This document shows positions 16,011-24,271 of a DNA stretch of 35,844 bases, in pieces; the stretch's first letter is position 1, and each line of letters begins with the position of its first letter. This DNA comes from JACPIN01 sp964367085 (GTDB lineage Archaea > Nanobdellota > Nanobdellia > SCGC-AAA011-G17 > ARS1403). Below the pieces are notes generated by a model. That model worked only from the letters and a program-made list of their open reading frames with translations, was not told where the DNA came from and did no database searches. A program made the translations under genes and the position numbers. The DNA is taken from the NCBI GenBank assembly GCA_964367085.1, contig CAYIWL010000004.1, positions 1 to 35,844 of the forward strand. Reading direction: 5' to 3'.

Positions 16011-16610
16011 ATGAAGACAGATAAGATTACATCGGAAAGGGTATTGGCCATATTGCTGAAGGAGCCTTTTGCAATACACACAGTTACATCCATATCTATA
16101 GTTTTGGGGATAACAAGACAGGGAATATGGAAAATATTAAACAAGCTAGAAGAGAATAACCTAGTGAGATTAGAGTTTGTCGGAAAAACTAGAACCAGCA
16201 CTGCCACTATAAAGCTAGACTGGGCTAATCCTATTACAGAAAGAACACTCTCTTTGCTGTTAATGAAGGAGTCTTTAAAACTACAGAGATGGAGATCAAA
16301 TTTTGCAGAGCTAGAAAATAATACTGACTTTCTAATCCTTTTTGGAAGTATATTAATTAATCCCAAGGAAGCGAATGATATAGATATTTTAGCAATTGCT
16401 GATAGAAAAAACTTCAAAACAGTAGAAGAGATAATAATAAAAATACAGCAGAGCCAACTTAAAAAAATTCATCTTATTGATTTAACAGTAGATGAATTCA
16501 GCTATGAATTAAAAAAGCCAAATAAGTCCTATTTAGATGCAGTCAAAAAAGGAATAATATTGTATGGGCAGGATAGTTTTGTCCAATTTATTAGGAATTT
16601 GCAAAAATGA
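16011..16610 (+). CDS. wHTH-fused MNT nucleotidyltransferase (antitoxin type)
   Basis: A 199-residue protein. Residues 1-70 form a winged helix (VTSISIVLGITRQGIWKILN, then a wing). Residues ~100-190 are a minimal nucleotidyltransferase: L-F-G-S (GS at 112-113), ten residues, then D123-I-D125. MNT proteins of this class AMPylate and inactivate a HEPN ribonuclease partner; the wHTH suggests autoregulation through the paired repeats upstream. The expected HEPN partner begins with an ATGA overlap but is truncated after ~30 residues, so this gene is probably an orphan antitoxin. Its 5' end is duplicated as a stub at 14844. Confidence 0.85.
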   Translation: MKTDKITSERVLAILLKEPFAIHTVTSISIVLGITRQGIWKILNKLEENNLVRLEFVGKTRTSTATIKLDWANPITERTLSLLLMKESLKLQRWRSNFAELENNTDFLILFGSILINPKEANDIDILAIADRKNFKTVEEIIIKIQQSQLKKIHLIDLTVDEFSYELKKPNKSYLDAVKKGIILYGQDSFVQFIRNLQK

Positions 16611-16756
16611 ATAGGGAAGAACTTGAAAAAATATTAAAAGGATGTTTTAAGAAGCCGATTAAAAAAGATTTACAGATGCTATTAAGACTATGTAATGATT
16701 TATTTTCTTATTATTTTGTTAATGTTTTTGAAAAAGAATGTGGCATTATCAAATGA
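16607..16756 (+). pseudogene. truncated HEPN partner
   Basis: A 49-codon frame starting with an ATGA overlap with the nucleotidyltransferase stop: MNREELEKILKGCFKKPIKK and then DLQMLLRLCND. This looks like the first helix of a HEPN protein. From about 16695 the sequence is the antisense end of the converging HEPN gene, so the rest of this gene was lost at that junction. The R-x4-6-H catalytic region is absent. Identification rests on position and helix pattern. Confidence 0.55.
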
Positions 16757-17179
16757 TTCTTTTGCTGGCTGAAGGTTTGCCTGAGGTAATTTTTGATATG
16801 TAAATCTCCCTCTTTTTCCTTTTTCTTTTGAGAATATACCCAGCAGCTCTTCTGCCCTAACAACTATTTTCTGATAAATCTTAAGCAGTTCAACATCAAG
16901 CTTTCCTGTTTTAACCAGATATTTTTCAAAAGCTTCAAGAGTTTTTCTGTGTACTTCCGGAGCTTCTGTTTTGATTTCTATATTGATTAAAATAGACTTG
17001 GCAGAATAAAAAATACAATAATAGGAATGGCTTATTACACTGCTATAAAAGGTAAATTCTTTTTCTAGTTTAAACTGTTCTTTTTGGATTATTAAGTTGC
17101 TGGAGATGCTAAATAACAGCTGGGCAGCTACCAGCTCATTTTCTGCTCTTTGAAGATACAATTCGGCTTCATCATTCAT
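16700..17179 (-). CDS. HEPN-domain protein (toxin type)
   Basis: A 159-residue all-helical HEPN protein: L-Q-R-A-E-N-E-L-V-A-A-Q-L-L-F in helix 1, F-Y-S-S-V-I-S-H-S-Y-Y-C-I-F-Y-S-A-K-S-I-L in helix 2 (split pattern typical of the family), and a C-terminal R-G-R-F-T-Y motif in the place where HEPN nucleases carry R-x4-6-H. The His is replaced by Tyr, as in several MNT-paired HEPN families. Overlaps the end of its MNT gene by 8 nt, so the two are translationally coupled. Expected to be an RNA-targeting toxin controlled by the MNT partner. Confidence 0.8.
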   Translation of the reverse strand: MNDEAELYLQRAENELVAAQLLFSISSNLIIQKEQFKLEKEFTFYSSVISHSYYCIFYSAKSILINIEIKTEAPEVHRKTLEAFEKYLVKTGKLDVELLKIYQKIVVRAEELLGIFSKEKGKRGRFTYQKLPQANLQPAKESFDNATFFFKNINKIIRK

Positions 17180-17786
17180 TTCTTCTTTCCTTTATAAGAT
17201 GATAATAAGGAATGCATCCGTAATAAATAATGCCACTTTTAAATATTTGTTTACCAATGTTCTCAAGATCAGCCTTTAGCATGTCTAAAAATTCAATTCT
17301 TGTAAACACATGATAATCTATCTGGATAATCTCTCTTCTTTTTATGGTTTCCAAATAAGGAGCAATCTCCTTTCTTGTTTGTTCTGATTCCACAATTATT
17401 GCAATGTCAAAATCAGATTTTTGAGTTGTCCTTTCCTTTGCATAGCTGCCAAATACAATTAAAATAAAAAATTCTGTATATTTGAACATTTTATTTTTGA
17501 TATTTTCTACTATCCATTTAGGTATCTTACTCTTTCCTATTTCGGTATCATTAATCAGATTTAGATAAGCCAATGTTAAATTATTATCAAGATTTAAGGA
17601 ATAAGTTTTTACATATCCTGTTTCTTTGATTTTAACTAGGTTATGATTCTTGAACTCCTTTAAAGCGAGCTGGACTACGCTATTTGATTTTTGCTTGCTT
17701 CCTTGCTTTATTTGCTTAAATGTCAAACTGGCAAAAATATTTTTTTTGAATACAGAAAAAATATTTAATTGTTCCTTTGTTAACAT
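17172..17786 (-). CDS. wHTH-fused MNT nucleotidyltransferase (antitoxin type)
   Basis: A 204-residue protein: N-terminal winged helix (~1-70, SLTFKQIKQGSKQKSNSVVQ region), then nucleotidyltransferase I-V-F-G-S-Y-A (GS at 113-114), ten residues, D125-F-D127, and a third strand with I-I-Q-I-D-Y that may provide the third acid. It leads the HEPN gene. TATA (catttatatattta, 17807-17820) is about 27 nt before the ATG, so the message is probably leaderless, and two palindromic repeats sit just upstream of TATA. Confidence 0.85.
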   Translation of the reverse strand: MLTKEQLNIFSVFKKNIFASLTFKQIKQGSKQKSNSVVQLALKEFKNHNLVKIKETGYVKTYSLNLDNNLTLAYLNLINDTEIGKSKIPKWIVENIKNKMFKYTEFFILIVFGSYAKERTTQKSDFDIAIIVESEQTRKEIAPYLETIKRREIIQIDYHVFTRIEFLDMLKADLENIGKQIFKSGIIYYGCIPYYHLIKERRNE

Positions 17787-17819
17787 ATTATGTATAAGGT
17801 ATCATTCATTTATATATTT

Positions 17820-17855
17820 ACCTATTTTTAGGTGTTCATATACCTATTTTTAGGT
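17820..17855. promoter_or_regulatory. paired palindromic operator of the second MNT-HEPN pair
   Basis: acctatttttaggt occurs twice, at 17820-17833 and 17842-17855. Each is an inverted repeat (ACCTA/TAGGT) and the two are 22 bp apart, about two helical turns. They lie directly upstream of the TATA/BRE of the gene at 17786. Confidence 0.7.
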
Positions 17856-17867
17856 ATACACAAAGTT

Positions 17868-17912
17868 AATTTTTAGTAATGGACAGCTGCGAGATTCGAG
17901 AAGTTCCTTATT
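17868..17912 (+). pseudogene. 3' remnant of a third caspase-like paralog (copy C)
   Basis: Reads L-V-M-D-S-C-E-I-R-E-V-P-Y and stop, matching LVMDRCEIQEAPYWE at the end of the gene ending at 14815. More diverged than copy B and with an early stop. It lies between the promoter of the MNT-HEPN pair and the promoter of the next secreted-protein gene. Confidence 0.65.
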
Positions 17913-17986
17913 AGAAAACTTAGTATAATCCCCAACTTTTTAATTCCATCGCAACATTTTTATATCCTGAGATTATTATCTTGTTC

Positions 17987-19192
17987 ATGTATAAAAAAAG
18001 AGGAGTTTTGGTTTTTGTTAGCTTGATTTTTTTACTTTTTTCTATTTTTGTAGACGCTAGAATTCCTGAGCAGCCTTCTGGGAGCAATGTAGTGGGCAAT
18101 AGCAATGCGCTTCAATGCAGTGATGGAACTTTATTCGGAAGCTGTAATTCTGATGGTTTTTTATGCGTAGCAGGCATGAACCTTTTGAACGAAGAGGATA
18201 TAACTACTTTAAGAAATTCTGCTGAGTATTTTTTCTTTGGGGAAACTAACTGCTTTAATCCAGTGTTAAAGTTGGATGGAAATAGAATTGCTTTTACTAA
18301 AACCGGAAAGAGGATTGTGAGCCAGTTCATTTCTAGAGGCGAGAGAAAAGAATTTATTTTAGAGTGCAATGGTGTGGAGGAGGAATTTAACAGCGCTTAT
18401 TTGGGAGAGGTTAGAGACACCATTAGGTTGAATAAAGACTGCCAGCTTTGTAACTGCCCTGAAGATGAAGCTGAAAAGTTAAAAGAATATGTTCTGGTTA
18501 ATAATCTAGAAGGGGTCAACTCTTTATCTACTGAATCTTATAGAAATGTTGGAAGAGCTAAAATTGCTGCAAATACAAAAAATTTGGAGCTCTGCAGATT
18601 TGAAAACTCAATTGACAGCGTGACTTGCGTTCAGCAGGTGTTTGATTTCAATTGCAGAGCAGATTTGGAAAGCGTTAGCGGATTTGATGAGGCATTTAGA
18701 TTAGCTGATGAACTTGTTAATTGTAGGCAAGAGATAATTACCTCTTCTAGCCTAGCTGTGAATCCCAATTTTGAAAAAGGTAGAGATGCTTATAGGAGTG
18801 GGGATAATACTTTGAGTGGAAGTAGTGAGTATGGGTTAAGAGCAAGAGGAAGTGATAATGCAAGGTCTTCTATCGGATGCGATGTTAGGGAAAGAATACG
18901 GTTTAGTGAAGGAGTTTTACCTTTTGGCTGGGGAGATGAATACGAAACTTATGATAACATACAGCCTTATGGGAGAATAATCAAACCAGACATATTTCCG
19001 CCAGATACAGAAAATATTCTTGATGAATATAAACTAGGCAGATCAGGAACTTATATGTCGAGAAATACATTTTCTCAAGATTTACTTTGCGGTTATGATG
19101 ATTTCTGGTATTTATGTAACCTGGAGGGGTTTAAGATTTTTGATAATGGCGAAATGTATTATTGCAAAGAGGGAACATGGATAGGACTTTGA
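17987..19192 (+). CDS. secreted cysteine-rich protein
   Basis: A 401-residue protein with a signal peptide (about residues 1-22, ending VDA-R). Many cysteines are spread over the length: C-S-D-G, G-S-C-N, F-L-C-V, T-N-C-F, L-E-C-N, and D-C-Q-L-C-N-C in the middle, later G-C-D-V and L-C-G-Y. Disulfides in the outer envelope are likely. No catalytic motif. TATA (ttttatat, 17958-17965) is about 26 nt before ATG 17987, so I take this ATG instead of the TTG six bases earlier. It overlaps the next gene by 16 nt, so the two are one operon. Confidence 0.65.
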   Translation: MYKKRGVLVFVSLIFLLFSIFVDARIPEQPSGSNVVGNSNALQCSDGTLFGSCNSDGFLCVAGMNLLNEEDITTLRNSAEYFFFGETNCFNPVLKLDGNRIAFTKTGKRIVSQFISRGERKEFILECNGVEEEFNSAYLGEVRDTIRLNKDCQLCNCPEDEAEKLKEYVLVNNLEGVNSLSTESYRNVGRAKIAANTKNLELCRFENSIDSVTCVQQVFDFNCRADLESVSGFDEAFRLADELVNCRQEIITSSSLAVNPNFEKGRDAYRSGDNTLSGSSEYGLRARGSDNARSSIGCDVRERIRFSEGVLPFGWGDEYETYDNIQPYGRIIKPDIFPPDTENILDEYKLGRSGTYMSRNTFSQDLLCGYDDFWYLCNLEGFKIFDNGEMYYCKEGTWIGL

Positions 19193-22100
19193 GATTCTGG
19201 ATCTTTGTAACCTTAATTGTTATGTTTTCTTTAAATGTTAATGCTGCTGATATATCAGGGAGGATTATTGATACTTCTAATGGACAGCCGATTGAAAATG
19301 CGAATGTTAAGGTAGAAATGGATGGCAGTGAATATGGGACTACAACTTCAAGCGACGGCGGTTTTTTATTTAATACTCCAGACAGAAGAGGGAATATAAT
19401 TATAACCCATGTTGGTTATCAACCCTTTTTTCAAAATGTTGCACTTAGTGGCGATGTTGACTTAGGAACGATTAGGTTGCAGCCAAAGTTATATACTGTA
19501 GGAGAAGTTACTGTTGTTGCGAATTTTCAGAGATTAACCTGCGAGGACTTATTTTTTAGACCAGATGCTATAAACGATCCTAACGATTACCACTATTATA
19601 CTTCTGAAACAAGCAGGTGTGCTAATAGAGGAGTTTGCTTTAATTATTTTTCCTGCAAGAAGGTAGATACTTTCGAGGGAGAATGCGAATTTTTAGATGA
19701 ACGAAATTCCGATGTTGGCTTTTGCGTTTCTCATGCTTGCGGATCTGATTATTTGGATTGTGATGGGGATAGTTTTGGGAATGATAAAAATGGGTGTGAG
19801 TGCCGGATAGATCAAGGTATCGATACTTATGGATGTGCAAACAGGCAATGCACTAAAATAAGCGAGGAAGGTTTACCGGCTCCTGGTTTTGGATTTGGCG
19901 GACAACAACCTCCAGCTACAGGACCAACTGCAGGAGTTACAAGAGATGAAGAATATTTTTCTTCTGAGCAAAATGGCTTATGTCCTCAAATAACTTGCCC
20001 AGATGGATTTCAATGCAGAGCTATTGACGGAAAATGTATAAAGCCCGAGAATTATGACAAGCAGAGATGCAGGATAGTTACTGACTATGATAATGTTCAG
20101 GATGGGGAAGGAGTTTCTAGCAATCCTATTAAAGGAGTGGAGTTTTGGAGAAAAGATATTTATCATACTGTAGCGTTTGAAGATAAATTTTACGGGAATG
20201 AGTGCATTGAAAATGAAAATGAAAATGGATTAAGCGCTGCTGATGTTGCTAACAGAGCTAGAGAAGCATATAGAAACCGTGAAAGCCTTAGGAGGGAAGC
20301 CAGAGAAAAGTTAGGAATCAGTTCAATGTCTATATTTGAATTTTTGGATGGAGAAGATGAGCATGGCGTGATAAATGCCCTGTTGGAAAATTCACAGGAA
20401 TCAGGGATAGAAGTTGAGGTCTTAACTGCAGCTGCTTTTCAGGAAGGGCTTAGCAGATATGTAGCTCAGTTTTCCCCTGATGTACACTTTCCTATACCTT
20501 CTTTTTTTGTTGGGCTACACTATACTTTTGAAAACTCTGCTAGTATCGATACATTGAAGAACGAAGGATTTTTGAGAAATGATTTTGATGAATATTTTGC
20601 TAGGAATGAAGGCTATGTGGATTTTACTAATATAAATTCTGCTATAGAAGCTCTTAGTGCTACTTTGTTGCATAGAAGAAGCTTGTTTTTTGAAGACCTT
20701 GAGGAGCTAGGAATTGATAAGAATACATTGACTAAAGACCAAGTTGCCTATTGGACATATCTTTATTTTAATTGTGGAGATACCTGTGGCAGAAATAGAA
20801 TAGGGAGATATGGCATTGAAATTCCGAAATGGATTGGTTCTTCTTCTGTATCTAATACAAACAGGAATACAAAGCTTTTTTTAGGTATAGTTTACCAAAT
20901 TAGAAGTGCTGGCTTGTTTGATTCCTTAAATCAAGTTAAAGTATATTATTGCGAGAATGACGAATTAAAGTTTACTGTTGTTGATGATAAAGAAAATTTA
21001 TGTAGCATATTGAAAAGAGATACTGAGTTAATAGACATAGATTTAGAGGATATTCCTGAACTGGATTTGGTTGATCTTGTAAAACCTGAATTGCAAAGAT
21101 ATCAAGAAATAATAATTACGATGAGCGGGAACGAGCTGGTTAAAAATGCCATATGTTCTTCCTTGCCAAGTGGCTTGGAGTTTGTGGAAGAAAGTACTAT
21201 TACAGAACCTACTGCCTCTGTGATTAAGCAAATAACAGGCTTCTTCTCGAAAATAACTGGAAGACAGGTTTTAACACAAGCTGATAAAAAATATACAGCC
21301 AAGATAATTACAACCGCTTATTATGATTTAGCAAATTCGCCTAATCCTTATTTGAGAATTGGGTTTTATTCTGATGATTCTGTTACTAGAATAGATAGGA
21401 CAGTTCAGGCTAGATTTTTAGAAAAAAAATTAGGAAGCGCCTTGTTGAGATCTTTTGGATATACTAAAGATAAACTTGAACCGGCTATAACTTCTGCCGA
21501 GGTTCAAAATGAGATGGCAACAAATAGAGAAAGTGGACAGTATAAACATTCTATCGGGATTATTAATAGGGAAAATCAACCTTCAAAATTAAAAATATTG
21601 GACACACAACGAGGGTTTGATATTGAGATAAGTGATTCAGAATATGAAGCCTTGGATATTGCTATTCCGGATTATAAAGATTTTATAAAATTTCTGCTTG
21701 TTTCAACCGAGGAAGATAGATATTTTGATATAAACGGAAATGTTTATTCTGTTTCAGCCGGAACTTATTTAGTCCCTTATCCTTGGGATTATAATTATTA
21801 TTATACCCAGTTAGCTACACCCGAGGAAGATTATAAATTAAAGCCTTATTACGAGATTGCAAAGAAAAAGAAAGAAATTACTTACAACGTTGTTGACAAT
21901 AAAGTTCTTACAGTTCCTTTACTGACACCTTCTGAATCTTACTTTTTATTGAGAAATATTCCTGAGGACTTCGAGAATATAAGGAAATCTTACAGGTATA
22001 AAGGGAATAATGTAAATTACAGGATTATCGCATTAAAAGAAGATTATGGTGACTTTAAAAAAGGAGTTTATTTAGCGCCTGAGGACTATGTTATTTCAAT

Positions 22101-22314
22101 GGATAATTTATATTCTTTAAACAAAAAGACAGTTATCAGATTTTTGCCTGCTCAGCCTGGAAGTGAGATAATATATAATGATAAATTTTTTGACTCTCTT
22201 AGGAGATATATAAGGGATAGCAGAGAACCTACTTTTATTGACTGGCTTGCAAATTTGGAAAAAACTGTCAGCGACACGATTAGGCTGGATCCAACGAGGA
22301 GAAGTTATCCTTGA
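19177..22314 (+). CDS. large secreted protein with carboxypeptidase-regulatory-like domain
   Basis: A 1,045-residue protein. Signal peptide at about residues 1-24 (ending VNA-A). Residues ~25-100 are a carboxypeptidase-regulatory-like beta-sandwich: ISGRIIDTSNGQPIENANVK, then T-T-T-S-S-D-G-G-F-L-F-N-T-P and H-V-G-Y-Q-P-F. A cysteine-rich stretch with D-C-D-G-D-S-F-G-N-D (calcium-loop-like) follows at ~150-280. The rest is a large domain of unknown type with several Tyr/Asp-rich stretches. No C-terminal membrane helix. ATG 19177 is supported by agaggg just upstream and overlaps the previous stop. Probable surface-attached binding protein; ligand unknown. Confidence 0.7.
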   Translation: MDRTLRFWIFVTLIVMFSLNVNAADISGRIIDTSNGQPIENANVKVEMDGSEYGTTTSSDGGFLFNTPDRRGNIIITHVGYQPFFQNVALSGDVDLGTIRLQPKLYTVGEVTVVANFQRLTCEDLFFRPDAINDPNDYHYYTSETSRCANRGVCFNYFSCKKVDTFEGECEFLDERNSDVGFCVSHACGSDYLDCDGDSFGNDKNGCECRIDQGIDTYGCANRQCTKISEEGLPAPGFGFGGQQPPATGPTAGVTRDEEYFSSEQNGLCPQITCPDGFQCRAIDGKCIKPENYDKQRCRIVTDYDNVQDGEGVSSNPIKGVEFWRKDIYHTVAFEDKFYGNECIENENENGLSAADVANRAREAYRNRESLRREAREKLGISSMSIFEFLDGEDEHGVINALLENSQESGIEVEVLTAAAFQEGLSRYVAQFSPDVHFPIPSFFVGLHYTFENSASIDTLKNEGFLRNDFDEYFARNEGYVDFTNINSAIEALSATLLHRRSLFFEDLEELGIDKNTLTKDQVAYWTYLYFNCGDTCGRNRIGRYGIEIPKWIGSSSVSNTNRNTKLFLGIVYQIRSAGLFDSLNQVKVYYCENDELKFTVVDDKENLCSILKRDTELIDIDLEDIPELDLVDLVKPELQRYQEIIITMSGNELVKNAICSSLPSGLEFVEESTITEPTASVIKQITGFFSKITGRQVLTQADKKYTAKIITTAYYDLANSPNPYLRIGFYSDDSVTRIDRTVQARFLEKKLGSALLRSFGYTKDKLEPAITSAEVQNEMATNRESGQYKHSIGIINRENQPSKLKILDTQRGFDIEISDSEYEALDIAIPDYKDFIKFLLVSTEEDRYFDINGNVYSVSAGTYLVPYPWDYNYYYTQLATPEEDYKLKPYYEIAKKKKEITYNVVDNKVLTVPLLTPSESYFLLRNIPEDFENIRKSYRYKGNNVNYRIIALKEDYGDFKKGVYLAPEDYVISMDNLYSLNKKTVIRFLPAQPGSEIIYNDKFFDSLRRYIRDSREPTFIDWLANLEKTVSDTIRLDPTRRSYP

Positions 22315-22447
22315 TACATTTATTTTGGAGCCTAAACGTTAGAGCCTACAGAGCAGAAGGCAGGGGGAAACATGAGATAATTAGCCTTGTCTGTTGTATA
22401 AATTGGGATCAAAAATCTGAATTCCGTAATTTGATATGCCTAATATA

Positions 22448-22519
22448 GTACTAAAATAGTATTTTGAGGTACTAAAATAGTCCAAAGATTTAAATACTTA
22501 AAAAGTACCCTAAGGTACT
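22448..22519. promoter_or_regulatory. operator cluster of the third MNT-HEPN-pilin operon
   Basis: gtactaaaatagt occurs at 22448-22460 and 22469-22481, 21 bp apart. A palindrome AGTACC-ctaa-GGTACT lies at 22504-22519. The TATA-like gatttaaatact (about 22487-22498) lies between the direct repeats and the palindrome, which covers the predicted transcription start. Confidence 0.65.
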
Positions 22520-22528
22520 ATATTAGGT

Positions 22529-23335
22529 ATGATATTCAACAAAAGCTTATTGAAAATTTATGAGGTTCTATTATTTAATTTAGATAAAAGTATGATCATT
22601 GAAGACCTGATTAAGGCTTCTAGAGTTGGAAGAAGCGCTGGTTTTAATGCAGTTAAAGAGCTAGTAAGTTTAGGCATTGTCGATGAAAAAACAAGAGGCA
22701 GACAAAGAGAAATATCTTTAAGGGTGGACAGGTATGTTCTAGGATTTAAAATATTTTTGGATTCGTTTAGGTTCAAACAGTTCGATGGTTCTTTGAAATG
22801 CTCTGCTCAGTTATTTGTTGAATATTCCAAGGAGATTTCTTCAGTGAAATCCATCTTGTTGTTTGGTTCATGTATTGTGAACAAAGAGTATAGTGATATT
22901 GATATTCTATGTATTTGTGATAAAGATGCCGATAGAAATAGAATAATTAATATAAGGAATAAAGTAGAGCAGATAATTGGCAAAACTATTAATTTGCATT
23001 TCTCTGCCAATGCGGAAAGGGAAAGATTTGTGAACTCGTTATGTATTTACGGCTTTGATCCTTATATTAACCTATTTGCCGGAAATCTTGCTAAACAATC
23101 TTATCTTGAAGCTTTGGACTGGTTTAATTCTTCTATAAAAAATAAGACTAAAAGCAATTTTGAAAATATCCTTGTTAATCTTGCTTTTGCATACTGCTAT
23201 TCTTCCGGATTTTCAGTTAAAACTAAAGAAGAAGCGAAATCCTTATTATTTAAGCAATATCCTCATGTTCATAAAATGAATAGAGAGGAAATAAGACGGG
23301 TGATGAATGAGATTGGGAAAAAAATATTTAGATGA
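22529..23335 (+). CDS. wHTH-fused MNT nucleotidyltransferase (antitoxin type)
   Basis: A 268-residue protein: winged helix at ~1-70 (DLIKASRVGRSAGFNAVKEL), nucleotidyltransferase L-L-F-G-S-C (GS at 113-114), then D123-I-D125. After ~190 it has an additional helical region that the other two MNT proteins in this window lack. Its stop overlaps the start of the HEPN gene by 29 nt. The upstream operator cluster suggests autoregulation. Function as an AMPylating antitoxin is inferred from the family and the HEPN partner. Confidence 0.85.
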   Translation: MIFNKSLLKIYEVLLFNLDKSMIIEDLIKASRVGRSAGFNAVKELVSLGIVDEKTRGRQREISLRVDRYVLGFKIFLDSFRFKQFDGSLKCSAQLFVEYSKEISSVKSILLFGSCIVNKEYSDIDILCICDKDADRNRIINIRNKVEQIIGKTINLHFSANAERERFVNSLCIYGFDPYINLFAGNLAKQSYLEALDWFNSSIKNKTKSNFENILVNLAFAYCYSSGFSVKTKEEAKSLLFKQYPHVHKMNREEIRRVMNEIGKKIFR

Positions 23336-23681
23336 ATGGAAAAGGGCCTTGGAATTTTTAGAAGCAGTAAAAAGGAATTTGAAAGATGGAGATATTAAGA
23401 CTGCAGCCAATAGAGAATATTTTGCGTTAGAAAGAGCAGTCATATGCTGCTTAATGATTAAATCTGATAAGGCTTTGAAGAATCATCGAAAGATATGGGA
23501 ACTTTCGAGAGACCTCGATATTGATGTTTATGATTTGTTAAGGGAGTTGTATGATCTAAGATTGCAGGCTGATTACGGTAAGTCTTCTGAAATTACAGAG
23601 CTTAATGAAAAGACTATAGGTGAATACTTAGATAAGGTTGAAAAAACATTTGAAGATCTTAGAGAGAGGTATAAGTTATGA
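23307..23681 (+). CDS. HEPN-domain protein (toxin type)
   Basis: A 124-residue helical protein: W-K-R-A-L-E-F-L-E-A-V in helix 1, T-A-A-N-R-E-Y-F-A-L-E-R-A-V in helix 2, and L-Y-D-L-R-L-Q-A-D-Y-G-K near the end. The R-x4-D-Y motif replaces R-x4-6-H, as in MNT-paired HEPN toxins. It overlaps the MNT gene before it and, by an ATGA, the pilin gene after it, so the three form one translationally coupled operon. Confidence 0.8.
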   Translation: MRLGKKYLDEWKRALEFLEAVKRNLKDGDIKTAANREYFALERAVICCLMIKSDKALKNHRKIWELSRDLDIDVYDLLRELYDLRLQADYGKSSEITELNEKTIGEYLDKVEKTFEDLRERYKL

Positions 23682-24196
23682 AACAAGGAATCTCGCCTTT
23701 AATATCTGCTGTATTGTTGATTGTGTTTGTTGTAACCATGTTTGTCGTGATTTTTAATTTGACTAGAGAAACAGTTGAATCCGGGCTTGAAAAAGGAGAA
23801 GAGGTTTTTGAAGGATATTCTAACTGCGACGAGATTAAGTTCTTTGTCGAGAACGTTGAATGCGGGAGAAGCGAGCATGAGAACGAGAGGAGGAGAAATG
23901 CCGACTTATTATACGTTAGCATAAAAAATGAGAAAAATATTAATTTCAAAGACGCTTTTGTTGTGAAATTTTTTCTTGACAACGATGAGGCTGAAGTGAG
24001 CAGCACCTTGGATGATACTAGATTGAACGCGTATGAAGTTAAAACCGTCGGGATATACCGGCCTTATCTTGATGGTGACTTTGGAAAAAGCTATAAGAAA
24101 ATAAATTCCATAGAATTAATTCCTAGAGTGAAATCTGGAGAAGAGTTTAGTTTTTGCGAGAATAAAAAAGTAAAAGTAAAAGTGGAAAACTGCTAG
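23678..24196 (+). CDS. archaeal type IV pilin-like protein
   Basis: A 172-residue protein with a class III signal peptide: MKQG then ISPLISAVLLIVFVVTMFVV. This is the archaeal pilin N-terminus, in which a prepilin peptidase cuts before a hydrophobic helix beginning with I-S-P-L-I/V. The globular part has cysteines at N-C-D-E, E-C-G, F-C-E and a final C. It starts in an ATGA overlap with the HEPN stop, an unexpected partner. Expected to be assembled into a pilus or act as a minor pilin. Confidence 0.8.
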   Translation: MKQGISPLISAVLLIVFVVTMFVVIFNLTRETVESGLEKGEEVFEGYSNCDEIKFFVENVECGRSEHENERRRNADLLYVSIKNEKNINFKDAFVVKFFLDNDEAEVSSTLDDTRLNAYEVKTVGIYRPYLDGDFGKSYKKINSIELIPRVKSGEEFSFCENKKVKVKVENC

Positions 24197-24271
24197 AAAA
24201 TCTTTAGATAAGCTTTTTATTTATCATCTCTAATAATATATCCTAACTTTTTTCTCACAGTTGTTTTTGAT

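Noticed and set aside
22315..22447. Intergenic stretch with a GC-richer patch (gagcctaaacg ... ggcaggggg)
   Set aside because: Considered as an RNA gene, but I found no tRNA cloverleaf or convincing hairpin; nothing assigned.
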